The position numbers and the translations under genes are program-made. Source: Clostridia bacterium (GTDB lineage: Bacteria > Bacillota > Clostridia > CAKSNL01 > HGM11501). Taken from it: DNA of 64,000 nucleotides. Each line of letters opens with the position of its first letter. The first letter of the stretch is position 1. The notes beneath the pieces were generated by a model. It searched no databases. It worked only from the letters and a program-made list of their open reading frames with translations, and had not been told where the DNA came from. Of the stretch, positions 25,059-34,032 are shown piece after piece. Where the stretch lies: contig CAAFWO010000008.1 in the NCBI GenBank assembly GCA_900766735.1, forward strand, positions 1 to 64,000, given 5' to 3'.

Positions 25059-25500
25059 ATGCGAAAGCTTTTTTCTTCATTTTTAGCGGCGCTTTTGATC
25101 TTTTCCTCGTGCCGGAAAGATGCGGGAACGCCGCCCGTCTCACTAATAGAAAAGACCCTACTCTTTTATGGCTCCGGGCGGCAAAAAAAGCACGGCATTT
25201 ACCTTTAGCAAAAGCCTTTTAAGCCTTTACGGTATCAGCGAAATTTCATCCGTCTCCTTATCTTTTTTAATAATACGCGAAAACGAAACGGTCAAAACCC
25301 CGAATCTTTTCGTCCTGTCCGGCAAGGAAAGCGATCCTTTGAGCTTTCAAAAGGCCGCAAAAAGCAACAGCTATTCAGATTTTACGGCGAACTGTTTTTC
25401 AACCGATCCGCTTTTTGAATCGGACTCTGCCGCGATAAGCACATTTGCCGCCGTGCCGGGCTTTTCAAAAAGAATATCTCCATTTTGCTTCCCGATGTGA
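25059..25500 (+). pseudogene. Lipoprotein gene of unknown function, probably frameshifted
   Basis: ATG 25059 follows GGAGG. MRKLFSSFLAALLIFSSC is a lipoprotein signal (lipobox IFSSC). The frame ends after 49 residues. A second frame runs on from an A7 tract (about 25191-25197) to 25500 as STAFTFSKSLLSLYGISEIS and beyond. Removing one A joins them into about 146 residues. I recognise no family in either part, and the end of the second frame also reads oddly, so more than one lesion is possible. Confidence 0.45.
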
Positions 25501-25518
25501 AACTTTTATATTAGCTTA

Positions 25519-25547
25519 TTGCAAAAAAGCGCGAAATATGTTAAAAT
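25519..25547 (+). promoter_or_regulatory. Promoter of the FNT transporter gene
   Basis: TTGCAA (25519-25524), 17-base spacer, TAAAAT (25542-25547). Confidence 0.7.
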
Positions 25548-25581
25548 TAAAATGAATCAACATTGTACGGGGACTTACAGT

Positions 25582-26211
25582 ATGAAAAAATATGTTTCGT
25601 TTTTCCTAAACGCTTTTATAGCGGGGATTTTTCTTTCGGTCGGGTGCACGGTGAATTTATCGTCGGACTCCCGCCTTGCCGGCGCGTTTTTATTCAGCCT
25701 CGGCCTGTTTGCGATAATTTCTTTCAAATTATCGCTTTTCACCGGCAAGGCCGGCTACATCGTTTCAAATCCGCCGGTCTATATATTGGAGGTACTGGTG
25801 ACGTTTTTGGGCAACGCGGCAGGCGCACTTTGCTCCGGCCTTGCGCTGAGCCTTTCAACGGCCGGCCCGTCGCTGTATGAAAAATCGGCTGAGATATTTT
25901 CAAAAAAGGCCGGGGATTCTTTTCTGAGCATTTTCGTTCTCGCCTTATTCTGCGGAATTTTGATGTACACCGCGGTTGAGGGAAACCGCATTCTTAGCGA
26001 AAAGGGGAATTTCACAGGTGCGCTTTTCATCACCGTGATGCCCGTCGCGGTCTTCATCATCGCGGGTTTCAACCACTCGGTGGCGGACACGGCATATTTC
26101 TTTTTGGGCGGAGCGAAAAGTTTTTCGCTCTATCTGAAATACATCGTACCGGCGTTCCTCGGAAACGCGTTGGGTTGCTGTTTCATTCCGCTGATTAAAA
26201 AATTGGCATAA
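25582..26211 (+). CDS. Formate/nitrite transporter (FNT) family membrane channel
   Basis: About 209 residues from ATG 25582 (GGGGAC upstream). Six membrane helices. FNT features: NAFIAGIFLSVGCTVNL at the start, LFTGKAGYIV, LVTFLGNAAGALCSGL, VEGNRILSEKG in the loop, and the pore motif IAGFNHSVADTAYF with the conserved central His. FNT channels carry formate, nitrite or hydrosulfide across the membrane. In a fermenter with a pyruvate-formate-lyase-type activase nearby (26.8 kb), formate is a fair guess. It is shorter than FocA. Confidence 0.88.
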   Translation: MKKYVSFFLNAFIAGIFLSVGCTVNLSSDSRLAGAFLFSLGLFAIISFKLSLFTGKAGYIVSNPPVYILEVLVTFLGNAAGALCSGLALSLSTAGPSLYEKSAEIFSKKAGDSFLSIFVLALFCGILMYTAVEGNRILSEKGNFTGALFITVMPVAVFIIAGFNHSVADTAYFFLGGAKSFSLYLKYIVPAFLGNALGCCFIPLIKKLA

Positions 26212-26402
26212 AAGAGCTCCCTTTTACCCTAAGTGTTAATGAAATAAACTTCGTCGATTTCGCAAAACGCCTTGGGCTCTGGCATTGAAAGAAGCACAAA
26301 ATATTGTATGATATAAGAAAAATGAAACTTTTTGCTGGATTTTTCCGTCTATATAGATAATGAAACAGTTAGATAAATCGGAATTTGTGGGAGGAGATTA
26401 CA
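26212..26402. other. AT-rich spacer, no gene seen
   Basis: Contains no supported reading frame. GGGAGGAG at its end is the RBS of the next gene. Confidence 0.5.
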
Positions 26403-26597
26403 ATGAGAAAATGTATTCGTTGTGAGTGTGAAATGAGAGAAAACTATGATGTTAAGGTCGAAGGCGGAGCTTATGGATTAAAAATCACGAAGCAAGGCAT
26501 ATTCAAGGCCAATCTTGGAAAGGTTCGTGTTGCAGTTTGTCCTGAATGTGGGTATCTTGAATTTTATTTGGAAGACACTTCCAATCTGAAGAATTAG
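26403..26597 (+). CDS. Small zinc-ribbon protein
   Basis: 64 residues from ATG 26403 (GGAGGAG upstream). Two Cys pairs, CIRCEC near the start and CPECGY near the end, frame a short strand-rich core, the pattern of small nucleic-acid-binding zinc ribbons common in Clostridia. Function unknown. It lies in an AT-richer patch (26.2-26.8 kb) than its surroundings and has its own terminator, so it may have been acquired separately. Confidence 0.75.
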   Translation: MRKCIRCECEMRENYDVKVEGGAYGLKITKQGIFKANLGKVRVAVCPECGYLEFYLEDTSNLKN

Positions 26598-26640
26598 ACA
26601 ACTCCCAATTTGACAAACTGAATAGCACTATTCTCCGATA

Positions 26641-26673
26641 GGAGCAAGGTTGAAATATACCTTGCTCCTTTTT
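26641..26673 (+). terminator. Terminator of the zinc-ribbon gene
   Basis: Stem GGAGCAAGGT/ACCTTGCTCC (26641-26650 with 26659-26668), loop of eight, then TTTTT. Confidence 0.92.
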
Positions 26674-26811
26674 AGCTCCCAATGTGCATTCATAGAAAAT
26701 AAATGAGACTCCACAAGATTTCAAAATCCTGCGAAGCCTTTTCCTATGCTTAGAGTTCCGTCGAATCGACGAAGAGTTTGGCGGATAGGCTTATATCAAC
26801 ACAAAAGGTAA

Positions 26812-26840
26812 AAGAGGGTGTGCTAAAAGCACACCCTCTT
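26812..26840 (-). terminator. Terminator of the radical-SAM gene
   Basis: Stem AAGAGGGTGTGC/GCACACCCTCTT (26812-26823 with 26829-26840) overlapping the stop codon of the minus-strand gene, then TTTTACC. Confidence 0.85.
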
Positions 26841-27705
26841 AAAATTCCGGGATAAATTCCTCCGACGCGGAGGAAAGCTCCTGCGTGTAGGCGTTATCCA
26901 TGCCCATATCCGCACAGAAGTCGACGAGAGCGTCGTATTCCGCGTCCGTCACACGCCGGCAAAGCTCCGGATAGTCAGAAAGCCCTAAGACCGGGGTATA
27001 TTGGCTCATCAGCGAAAAGACGACCATATAGCGATACCTTTCAAAAAGGAGCTTTAGAGCTTCTTTTGACTCCGCGACACGCCCCGGCAAAAGCAGATGC
27101 CTGATTATGACGCCCGAGGTCATGATCCCCGAACCGCTATAGCTTATCACCGGCTTTTGTCTCGTCATCTCGTCGATCGCCGCGAGCGCGACCTCGGGAT
27201 AGTCCGGCGCGAGCGAATAGCGCTTCGCCGTTTCTTTATTGATATACTTAAAGTCCGGCAGGTAGACGTCGACCAACCCTTCGAGCATCTTGAGCGTTTC
27301 GACGGATTCGTAGCCCGAGGTGTTATAGACCACGGGAAGAGTCAGCCCGTCCTCCCTCGCTTTTTTAAGCGGAGGGATTATTTTATCGGCAAACTGCCCG
27401 GCCGTGATTAAGCTGATGCTCTCCGCTCCCATTTCATCGAGCGAAAAAAACGTGTCGTAAAGCTCCGTTTGGCTCATGCTCTTTCCGGTTTCCGCGCGCG
27501 AAATGTCCTTATTCTGGCACATAACGCACTTTAACGGGCAACCCGAAAAGAACACCGCGCCCGTGCCGTTTTTGCCGGAGATGCAAGGCTCCTCCCACTT
27601 ATGGAGCATCACCTTGGCGACCTTCATTTCACTTTTGCACGAGCAAAATCCCGGCATAGTTTCCCTGTCCGCTCCGCATTTTCGCGGACACAGCATACAC
27701 TTCAT
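26839..27705 (-). CDS. Radical SAM protein, pyruvate-formate-lyase-activating-enzyme-related (PflX type)
   Basis: 288 residues. It opens with MKCMLCPRKCGADRE and CSC, extra Cys pairs typical of the PflX/YfmA group. The radical-SAM cluster motif CxxxCxxC follows in FFSGCPLKCVMCQN. Downstream: LPDFKYINKETAKRYS and VIIRHLLLPG, both shared with PflA-like activases. The group is thought to generate glycyl radicals or modify an unidentified partner. No glycyl-radical enzyme gene lies next to it. Single-gene unit with terminator. Confidence 0.9.
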   Translation of the reverse strand: MKCMLCPRKCGADRETMPGFCSCKSEMKVAKVMLHKWEEPCISGKNGTGAVFFSGCPLKCVMCQNKDISRAETGKSMSQTELYDTFFSLDEMGAESISLITAGQFADKIIPPLKKAREDGLTLPVVYNTSGYESVETLKMLEGLVDVYLPDFKYINKETAKRYSLAPDYPEVALAAIDEMTRQKPVISYSGSGIMTSGVIIRHLLLPGRVAESKEALKLLFERYRYMVVFSLMSQYTPVLGLSDYPELCRRVTDAEYDALVDFCADMGMDNAYTQELSSASEEFIPEF

Positions 27706-27750
27706 AGTTTACTCCTTAAAAGCCGCTCCCTTTCGGAAGCGGCTTTTTTC

Positions 27751-28368
27751 TTATTTTGAGTGAGATAACAACCAGTCGTATACCTCTTTATTCGAATATG
27801 CGTTCTCCCAGCTGTTGTGCTGAACATTTTCATACACCGTGAAACGCGCGTTTCCGCCGGTGCGGTTTACCGCGTTCACCATCTTAACGCTCTCCTCGAA
27901 AAAAACATCAGGATCAAGCATTCCGTGGTGAGCCCAGACAGGAACGGTTTTAAGCCTTCCGGCGTTCCAGTACATTCCGCCGCCGCAGACCGGGACGATC
28001 GCCGCGAAATACTCAGGCCTCGTCATTGCTATCTGCCAGGTGGTGTAGCCGCCCATGGATGCGCCCATTGCATAAAAATGCTTCTCGTCCGTGTATTCGG
28101 CGTTTCTCACCATTTCGGCAAAGTCCAAAAGCTCGTTAAAAATTTCAAACCACGTGTCCGCATAGCACTGGGGCGAAACGACGATGAAACGGTTTTCGTT
28201 AATTTTATCAAGCGCGTGATGAATGTAATGATCTCTGATTATTTCAATGTCCGTCCCTCTGCCGCCCGCGCCGTGAATGTGAAGTATCACCGGCATTTTT
28301 CCGCCTGTGTATCCTTCCGGAAAACGGACGGTATAGCTGAGTTTGTTGAATTTTCTTACTTCTATCAT
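27751..28368 (-). CDS. Alpha/beta-hydrolase, probable carbohydrate esterase
   Basis: About 205 residues from ATG 28368. HIHGAGGRG forms the oxyanion region. The nucleophile elbow is GASMGG, with Asp in HGMLDPDVFFE and His in VQHNSWENAY, so a full Ser-Asp-His triad is present. It resembles PHB-depolymerase-like/feruloyl or acetyl-xylan-esterase-type hydrolases (prolyl-oligopeptidase clan). No signal peptide, so cytoplasmic. Its RBS GGGGAG overlaps the GH2a stop codon (4-base gap), so the two are translated together. A role in removing acyl groups from imported oligosaccharides fits. Confidence 0.85.
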   Translation of the reverse strand: MIEVRKFNKLSYTVRFPEGYTGGKMPVILHIHGAGGRGTDIEIIRDHYIHHALDKINENRFIVVSPQCYADTWFEIFNELLDFAEMVRNAEYTDEKHFYAMGASMGGYTTWQIAMTRPEYFAAIVPVCGGGMYWNAGRLKTVPVWAHHGMLDPDVFFEESVKMVNAVNRTGGNARFTVYENVQHNSWENAYSNKEVYDWLLSHSK

Positions 28369-28372
28369 ATTA

Positions 28373-31180
28373 TCACTCCCCGTAAAAACTGAATGTAAAG
28401 TCGTCAAACGGAATCTGATATTTCGGTTCAATCTGCGGTCCGCAGCTGTTCGAGCCGATTCCCGTCACCTTATAATCAATACGAACGGAAGTTGTGCCGT
28501 CACCGTGAAGCTCGTCCGTGTGCATCGCGCTTGTGAGCATTTTTGAGTCAAACTCCGAAACATTGAAGCAGAAAGGCACGTCAGACGTGATCTTAAGTCC
28601 GGACGAAAGTTTGAGCGAACGCGTGCCCTCGTGATTTCCGTGCTCCTGGGGAACGACGTAGGGAACGTATTCCTTCTTCGCCGTGCTCTCATAGCGGCCG
28701 AAGGAAACGTGATGGCAGATGTCGGCATAGTTCTCATAGGGGCCCATGCCGAAATACTCAAAGCTCTCATTTTCCTTCACCGTCTTAAACTCAAAGCCGA
28801 GGCGCGGAAGGAATGTGCGAAGCGACCTTCTGTCAAACTTACCGGAAACCGTTACCTTAACCTTGCCGTCGTCAAAGAACTCATAGGAAAGGTCATATCT
28901 TAAGAACGGAACTCTCGAAACGCCGGCAAGAGAGGCATTAAAGGTTACTTTATTTCCGCTTATCTTATAGCCATAGCACTTCTGGTGCGTTTTGTCGATC
29001 CTGTCATCCATGCGTGTCGCCGTCAGGTTTCTCTCGTTGTCCGTGGGTGCGCGCCAAACCGAAAGGGTGACGGGTGTCTTTAATATTTCCTTGCCCTTTT
29101 CCTTAATGGTTACGATGTTTCCCGTAAGAAGGCAAACGGTGTATTCCTTCGTGCCGGCCTTAACGCGAACCGCCCCGTCGGACTCCTCAATCTTTAACTT
29201 TGTGCCGTGCTTTATCTTTTTAACCGCGCCGGGAGAGGTGAGCGAAGCAAATCCCATAACTTCGCCGTCCTTTTCAAGGTAGAGCTCAACCGACTCGCCC
29301 ATCTCGGTCTCCTTCAAAAATCTGAAAGGCGCTTTTATCTCGGTGCTCTTATGCGGCTCAAGGCTTAATGTTACGATCTTCTCGCCCATCTTTTCGCCGT
29401 TTAAGATATGAACGAATCTTAACTTAAACTCGGAAAGATCGGTAAAGTCATAGCGGTTCGTGATCTTGACCGCGCCGTCGGCATACTCTGCCTTGATGCC
29501 CTGGTAAGCATATTTTGCTTCGATCGTGCCGGGCTTGAAGCTTCTGTCATAGAAGGTCAGCCCGTCACAGCAGAAGTTGCCGTCGTGCGTTTCATCCTCA
29601 AAGTCGCCGCCGTATTTTGCAACGCCGTCAACTAAGAATGTGTGATCCGTCCACTCCCAGATGCATCCGCCGATGAAAATGGGCTTTGAATAGAACTTTT
29701 CAACATAGTCGTAAACATCGCCGGGGCCGTTGCCCATAGCGTGCGAATATTCGCAGAGGAATATCGGCCTGTCGTCGCCGAGCGAGGCCAAACGATCCAT
29801 CTCGCCGAGCGAGGGATACATTCTGCTCCTAACGTCCACCGCGGCAAAATCGCGGACCTCCTCCGCCCTCTCATAGTGGCGAAGGCGCGTGTTATCGCGC
29901 TCGTGCACCCAGTTAAGCATTGCCTCCGTGTTTCTGCCATAGCCTGCCTCGTTTCCGGCCGACCACATAATAACGCATGCGTGATTCTTGTCGCGCTCCA
30001 CCATGCGAACCATTCTGTCCATATGCATGTCCAGAAATTCAGGGTTGTAGCAAGGCCAGATTCCGTTATCGTCATATCCCGGGCAGGGGTTTGTCTGCCT
30101 TAAGGCAAAGCCGTGCGCCTCATTATCCGTCTCGTCGACAACATAAAACCCGAGCTCGTCCGCCATATTCAAAAATTCGGATGTCGGCGGATAGTGGCTG
30201 GTTCTTATGCAGTTGATGTTTAATGACTTCATCTTTAAAAGCTCATCGCGCAGGAATTCATCGCTCTCGCAGTATCCGTCAAGATAGTGCGTGTCGTGGT
30301 GGTTGACGCCCTTTAATTTAACCGACTGACCGTTGATGAAAAGTCCGTTTTTATTCGCCTTTATCTCGCGCATGCCGACCTTAAAGGGTATAAACTCGCC
30401 TTCTTTTTTTACGACAACCGTGTATAAATAAGGCTTTTCCGCGTTCCACAAAATAGGGGACGAAACCTTTTTGCCGAGGCTTTTACCCTCCGCGTCAAAA
30501 ATTTCATAGTCCGGTTCGGACACGGTGATCTTTTTCGTGTCCGCCTTTATTTCGATGTCTTTTGCGTGATTCTCGGCACGCGAAAGAAGATAAACATCAC
30601 GGAAAATTCCGTTGTATCTGAAAAAGTCCTGATCCTCAAGATAGCTTCCGGCGCACCATTTTAAAACCTTCGCCGTGACAGTGTTCTTGCCCTTTTTAAC
30701 ATAGGGCGTAATGTCAAACTCAGCCTGAAGGTGGCTGCCCTGTGAGCAGCCGGCATATTCCCCGTTGATATAAAGATATACAAACGAAGAAACGCCTTCA
30801 AAAACTATATAAGTCTCCCTCTTTGCCCAGTCGGAGGCAATTTCAAACTCGCGCTCGTAAACTCCGCAGGGGTTAATGTCCGGCACATAGGGCGGATCAA
30901 CGGGATAAGGATAGTTGATATTGGTGTAGTTCGGCTTTTCATAGCCCAAGGTCTGCCAGCAGGAGGGCACCTTCACCTTGTCCCACTTATCCGGGGTAAG
31001 CGATGCGTCCGCCTCAGACTCATAGAACTTAAAGTTCCACTCGCCGTTTAATAATTTATAGTATGCCGAGGTCTCCTTCTTTCCGGAAAGCGCTTTTTCA
31101 AGGCTCTCGTAAGGAATGTAATACGCGCGCTGCGCCTCTCTTTTTTCGCCCGTCAGACGGGGATTTTCGTAATGTCTCAT
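28373..31180 (-). CDS. GH2 beta-galactosidase (LacZ-like), intact copy
   Basis: 935 residues, the length of LacZ-type enzymes. Domains: jelly-roll (about 40-210, PSCWQTLGYEKPNYTNINYP), immunoglobulin-like, TIM barrel with acid/base Glu in MWSAGNEAGYG and nucleophile Glu in FLCEYSHAMGNGPGD, then the C-terminal domain 4/Bgal_small_N (GMGPYENYADICHH). It lacks a signal peptide and acts in the cytoplasm. Its ATG overlaps the stop of the upstream paralogue (ATGA, 31180-31177), and the esterase gene follows. It is paralogous to the upstream damaged GH2b, so the pair arose by duplication. Confidence 0.95.
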   Translation of the reverse strand: MRHYENPRLTGEKREAQRAYYIPYESLEKALSGKKETSAYYKLLNGEWNFKFYESEADASLTPDKWDKVKVPSCWQTLGYEKPNYTNINYPYPVDPPYVPDINPCGVYEREFEIASDWAKRETYIVFEGVSSFVYLYINGEYAGCSQGSHLQAEFDITPYVKKGKNTVTAKVLKWCAGSYLEDQDFFRYNGIFRDVYLLSRAENHAKDIEIKADTKKITVSEPDYEIFDAEGKSLGKKVSSPILWNAEKPYLYTVVVKKEGEFIPFKVGMREIKANKNGLFINGQSVKLKGVNHHDTHYLDGYCESDEFLRDELLKMKSLNINCIRTSHYPPTSEFLNMADELGFYVVDETDNEAHGFALRQTNPCPGYDDNGIWPCYNPEFLDMHMDRMVRMVERDKNHACVIMWSAGNEAGYGRNTEAMLNWVHERDNTRLRHYERAEEVRDFAAVDVRSRMYPSLGEMDRLASLGDDRPIFLCEYSHAMGNGPGDVYDYVEKFYSKPIFIGGCIWEWTDHTFLVDGVAKYGGDFEDETHDGNFCCDGLTFYDRSFKPGTIEAKYAYQGIKAEYADGAVKITNRYDFTDLSEFKLRFVHILNGEKMGEKIVTLSLEPHKSTEIKAPFRFLKETEMGESVELYLEKDGEVMGFASLTSPGAVKKIKHGTKLKIEESDGAVRVKAGTKEYTVCLLTGNIVTIKEKGKEILKTPVTLSVWRAPTDNERNLTATRMDDRIDKTHQKCYGYKISGNKVTFNASLAGVSRVPFLRYDLSYEFFDDGKVKVTVSGKFDRRSLRTFLPRLGFEFKTVKENESFEYFGMGPYENYADICHHVSFGRYESTAKKEYVPYVVPQEHGNHEGTRSLKLSSGLKITSDVPFCFNVSEFDSKMLTSAMHTDELHGDGTTSVRIDYKVTGIGSNSCGPQIEPKYQIPFDDFTFSFYGE

Positions 31181-33800
31181 ATTCGCCCAACCTTAATAAA
31201 AAATTCAAACCTGAATTTTCCGAAAGGAACTCTGTAGCGCTCAGAAAGCTCCGGACCGCAGCTTGCCGATCCGAGCCCGGAATCGGCAAAGTCCACCCGA
31301 ACGTTGGTATAGGGCGTTTTTCTGCCTTCATGCTCAAAATCGTGCGAAGCATCCGTAAGCGTGGCGCTGTCATATTCCGTGACGGCAAATTCAAAAGCTT
31401 TGTCTGCACTAAACATTATGCCACAGTCGAGTGAAAATTGCAAGACATTTTTGTGATTTCCGTAATCCTGCGGAACTGTATATGGCACATACTCTTTTTC
31501 TGCGGTGCTTATAAATCTCCCGAAGGTGACTCCGTGGCACATATCCGCGTAGTTTTCATAGGGCCCCATACCGACGTAGGAGAATGCGGAATTTTCTTCA
31601 TTTATCTTAAATTCAAAGCCGAGTCTCGGAAGAAAGCTGTTTAATTTGTCTTTATGTATCTCGCCCGACAAGGTGACCTTTAATCCGTCCGAAAAAATTT
31701 CGTACGATTTTTCGTAGTGCATGAAGGGCTCTCTCGAAACGCCGGCAAGTGATGAGGAAAACGTGACCTTGTTTTCCTCTTTTTTAACCGAGTAGTTTTT
31801 CTCGTGAGTGTATCGCAGCTTGTCGTTCGTCCAGCCGGAAAGAGGTCTTGCGTCATTATCCACGGGTGCGCGCCAAACGGTGATGGCAGCCGGCGCGGCA
31901 AGAAGATTTTTATCTTCTTTATATATCGCGTTTATCTGCCCTGACTTTTTACCGACCTTAAACGCTCCGAGCAAAAAGTCTTTTTCGGTTTCTTTCACCT
32001 CACCGGGGGCGCCAGTCTTTAAGGGCTCGGCCCCACAGCCCGTCTTAAGGCTTGCGAGCGCGGCTTTTTCGTCCCCGTTATAAAGAACAAAGTTGATATA
32101 TGCCCCCATCGGCGCAGACGACGGAATCTTAAACGGCACATCTATCACCGTTTTTTCGTGCGGTGCGAGCGGAAGCGATATATCGCGCCGGGCTACTGTC
32201 TCTCCGCCGGCCACGAGATATGCCATGAGCTTAAACTCCGAAAGGTCGGTAAAGTCATAGCGGTTCTCGATCGTGAGCTTATCGCCCGAAAGGGTCGCCT
32301 TCATATTCTGGAAAGCGAATTTTGCCTCATAGCTTCCGCCTTTTTTGCTCCTGTCGGCAAGGACGATACCGTCCAAGCAGAACTTTCCGTCGTGCGTTTC
32401 CTCATTAAAGTCGCCGCCGTATTTTAATTTGCCGTCCTCTCTCACCGCGTGGTCTGCCCATTCCCAGATACAGCCTCCGATGAAGAGGGGATTTTTATAA
32501 AAGTGCTCGGTATAGTCGTAAACGTCGCCTCGGAATTGACGCCGAAGTTTGACTCGTTTCCGATTGACCACATAACGACCGACGCGTGGTTCTTGTCGCG
32601 CTCCACCGTGCGCCTGATACGCTCGGTAAGCGCCTCGCGGCAGTCGGGGTTGTGACTCGGCCATATGATGTCGTCGTCATACCCTCTGTAGGCGCTGATA
32701 CTGCGCGACGTGAAGCCGTGAGTTTCATAGTCTGCCTCGTCCACGATGTAAAAGCCGATCTCGTCCGCCAGATCAAGCATTTCCGGGCACGGCGGATAGT
32801 GGCTTGTCCTTATGCAGTTAATGTTAAAGCTCTTTATCAATAAAAGCTCCTTTTTAAGTGCCTCATAAGAGAACGTCCACCCGGTGTCGGGGTGTGAGTC
32901 GTGGCGGTTCACGCCCTTTAATTTGACAGACTGCCCGTTTATGAAAAATCCGTTTTTGCTGACCTCTATTTTTCTCATGCCGACCTTGAAGGGAATAAAC
33001 TCGCCTTCTTTTTTTACAACGACCGTGTATAAATAAGGCTTTTCCGCGTTCCATAAAACGGGCGATGTAACCATATCTCCAAGGCCTTTTCCCTCCGCGT
33101 CAAATATCTCATAGTCCGGCTCGGAGACTTCGATCTTTTTCGTGTCCGCCTTTATTTCAATGTCCTTCGCGTGACCTTTTGCACGCGAAAGAAGATAAAC
33201 ATCTCTGAAAATACCGTTCATTCTGAAGCAGTCCTGATCCTCCAAGTAGCTTCCGATGCACCACTTTATGACCTTGACGGCAACGGTGTTTGTGCCCTCC
33301 TTAACAAAAGGAGTTATATTAAATTCGGACTGCATTCTCGACACCATCGAAAAGCCGACGTATTTTCCGTTCACATAAAGGAAAAGGCAGGTTGCCGCTC
33401 CCTCAAAGACGATGTATGTCTCCCTTTTTGCCCAATCGGAATTTATCTCAAACGTCCTTTTGTAAACTCCTGCCGGGTTATCGTCAGGCACGAAGGGCGG
33501 ATCGACCGGGAACGGAAAATTAAGGTTGGTGTACTGGTGGCGGTCATAGCCCTGCATCTGCCAGCATGAGGGCACATCCGTCTTGTCCCACGCATTGATC
33601 TCGTCCAAATCATCCGGCACGTCGATGTCGCGCTCATAATAATGAAAATCCCATTTGCCGTTCAAGAGCCTGTAAAAGGCGGACTCTCCCCTTTTTCCGG
33701 CAAGAGCTTTATCAACAGAGTCATAGGGAATATAATAGCTTCTTTCCTTTTCACGGTTTTCCGAGGTCTTCTCCGGGCGCTCGTAAATCCTTGTTTTCAT
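31177..33800 (-). pseudogene. GH2 beta-galactosidase paralogue with a deletion across the nucleophile
   Basis: It starts at ATG 33800 (RBS AGGAGG) and matches GH2a up to MWSIGNESNFGVNSEA. The frame then jumps at 32527-32529 from SEA directly to GDVYDYTEHF. In GH2a these two points are 202 bases apart, with GCC at both edges. Adding 202 to the present 2624 bases gives 942 whole codons, so a 202-bp deletion with 3-base microhomology explains the break. The lost piece includes the LCEYSHAMGN nucleophile. The rest reads cleanly to the stop at 31177, so decay is recent. Translation of the downstream GH2a may still rely on coupling. Confidence 0.88.
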
Positions 33801-33822
33801 AATAAATTCATCCTCCTGTTTA

Positions 33823-33851
33823 ATTATATCACGGCGAGATAAAATATGCAA
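33823..33851 (-). promoter_or_regulatory. Promoter of the GH2b-GH2a-esterase operon
   Basis: TTGCAT (33851-33846), 17-base spacer, TATAAT (33828-33823), just before the AGGAGG RBS. Confidence 0.75.
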
Positions 33852-33998
33852 GCATTTTTCTCTGAATTTTATTATAAAGCATAAGAAAAGGAAAATCAAT
33901 GTAAATATGTTGCGAAAAGTATAACAAAGCTGCTGAAAAAAGTTTCAGGAGAATTAACATAAGTATCATCTTGTGTATTAACTTGCCTAAGAAAAAAG

Positions 33999-34025
33999 CC
34001 CCGTTTCACAAAATGTGAAACGGGG
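33999..34025 (-). terminator. Terminator of ileS
   Basis: Stem CCCCGTTTCAC/GTGAAACGGGG (33999-34009 with 34015-34025), then CTTTTTT on the minus strand. Confidence 0.93.
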
Positions 34026-34032
34026 TTTTTAA

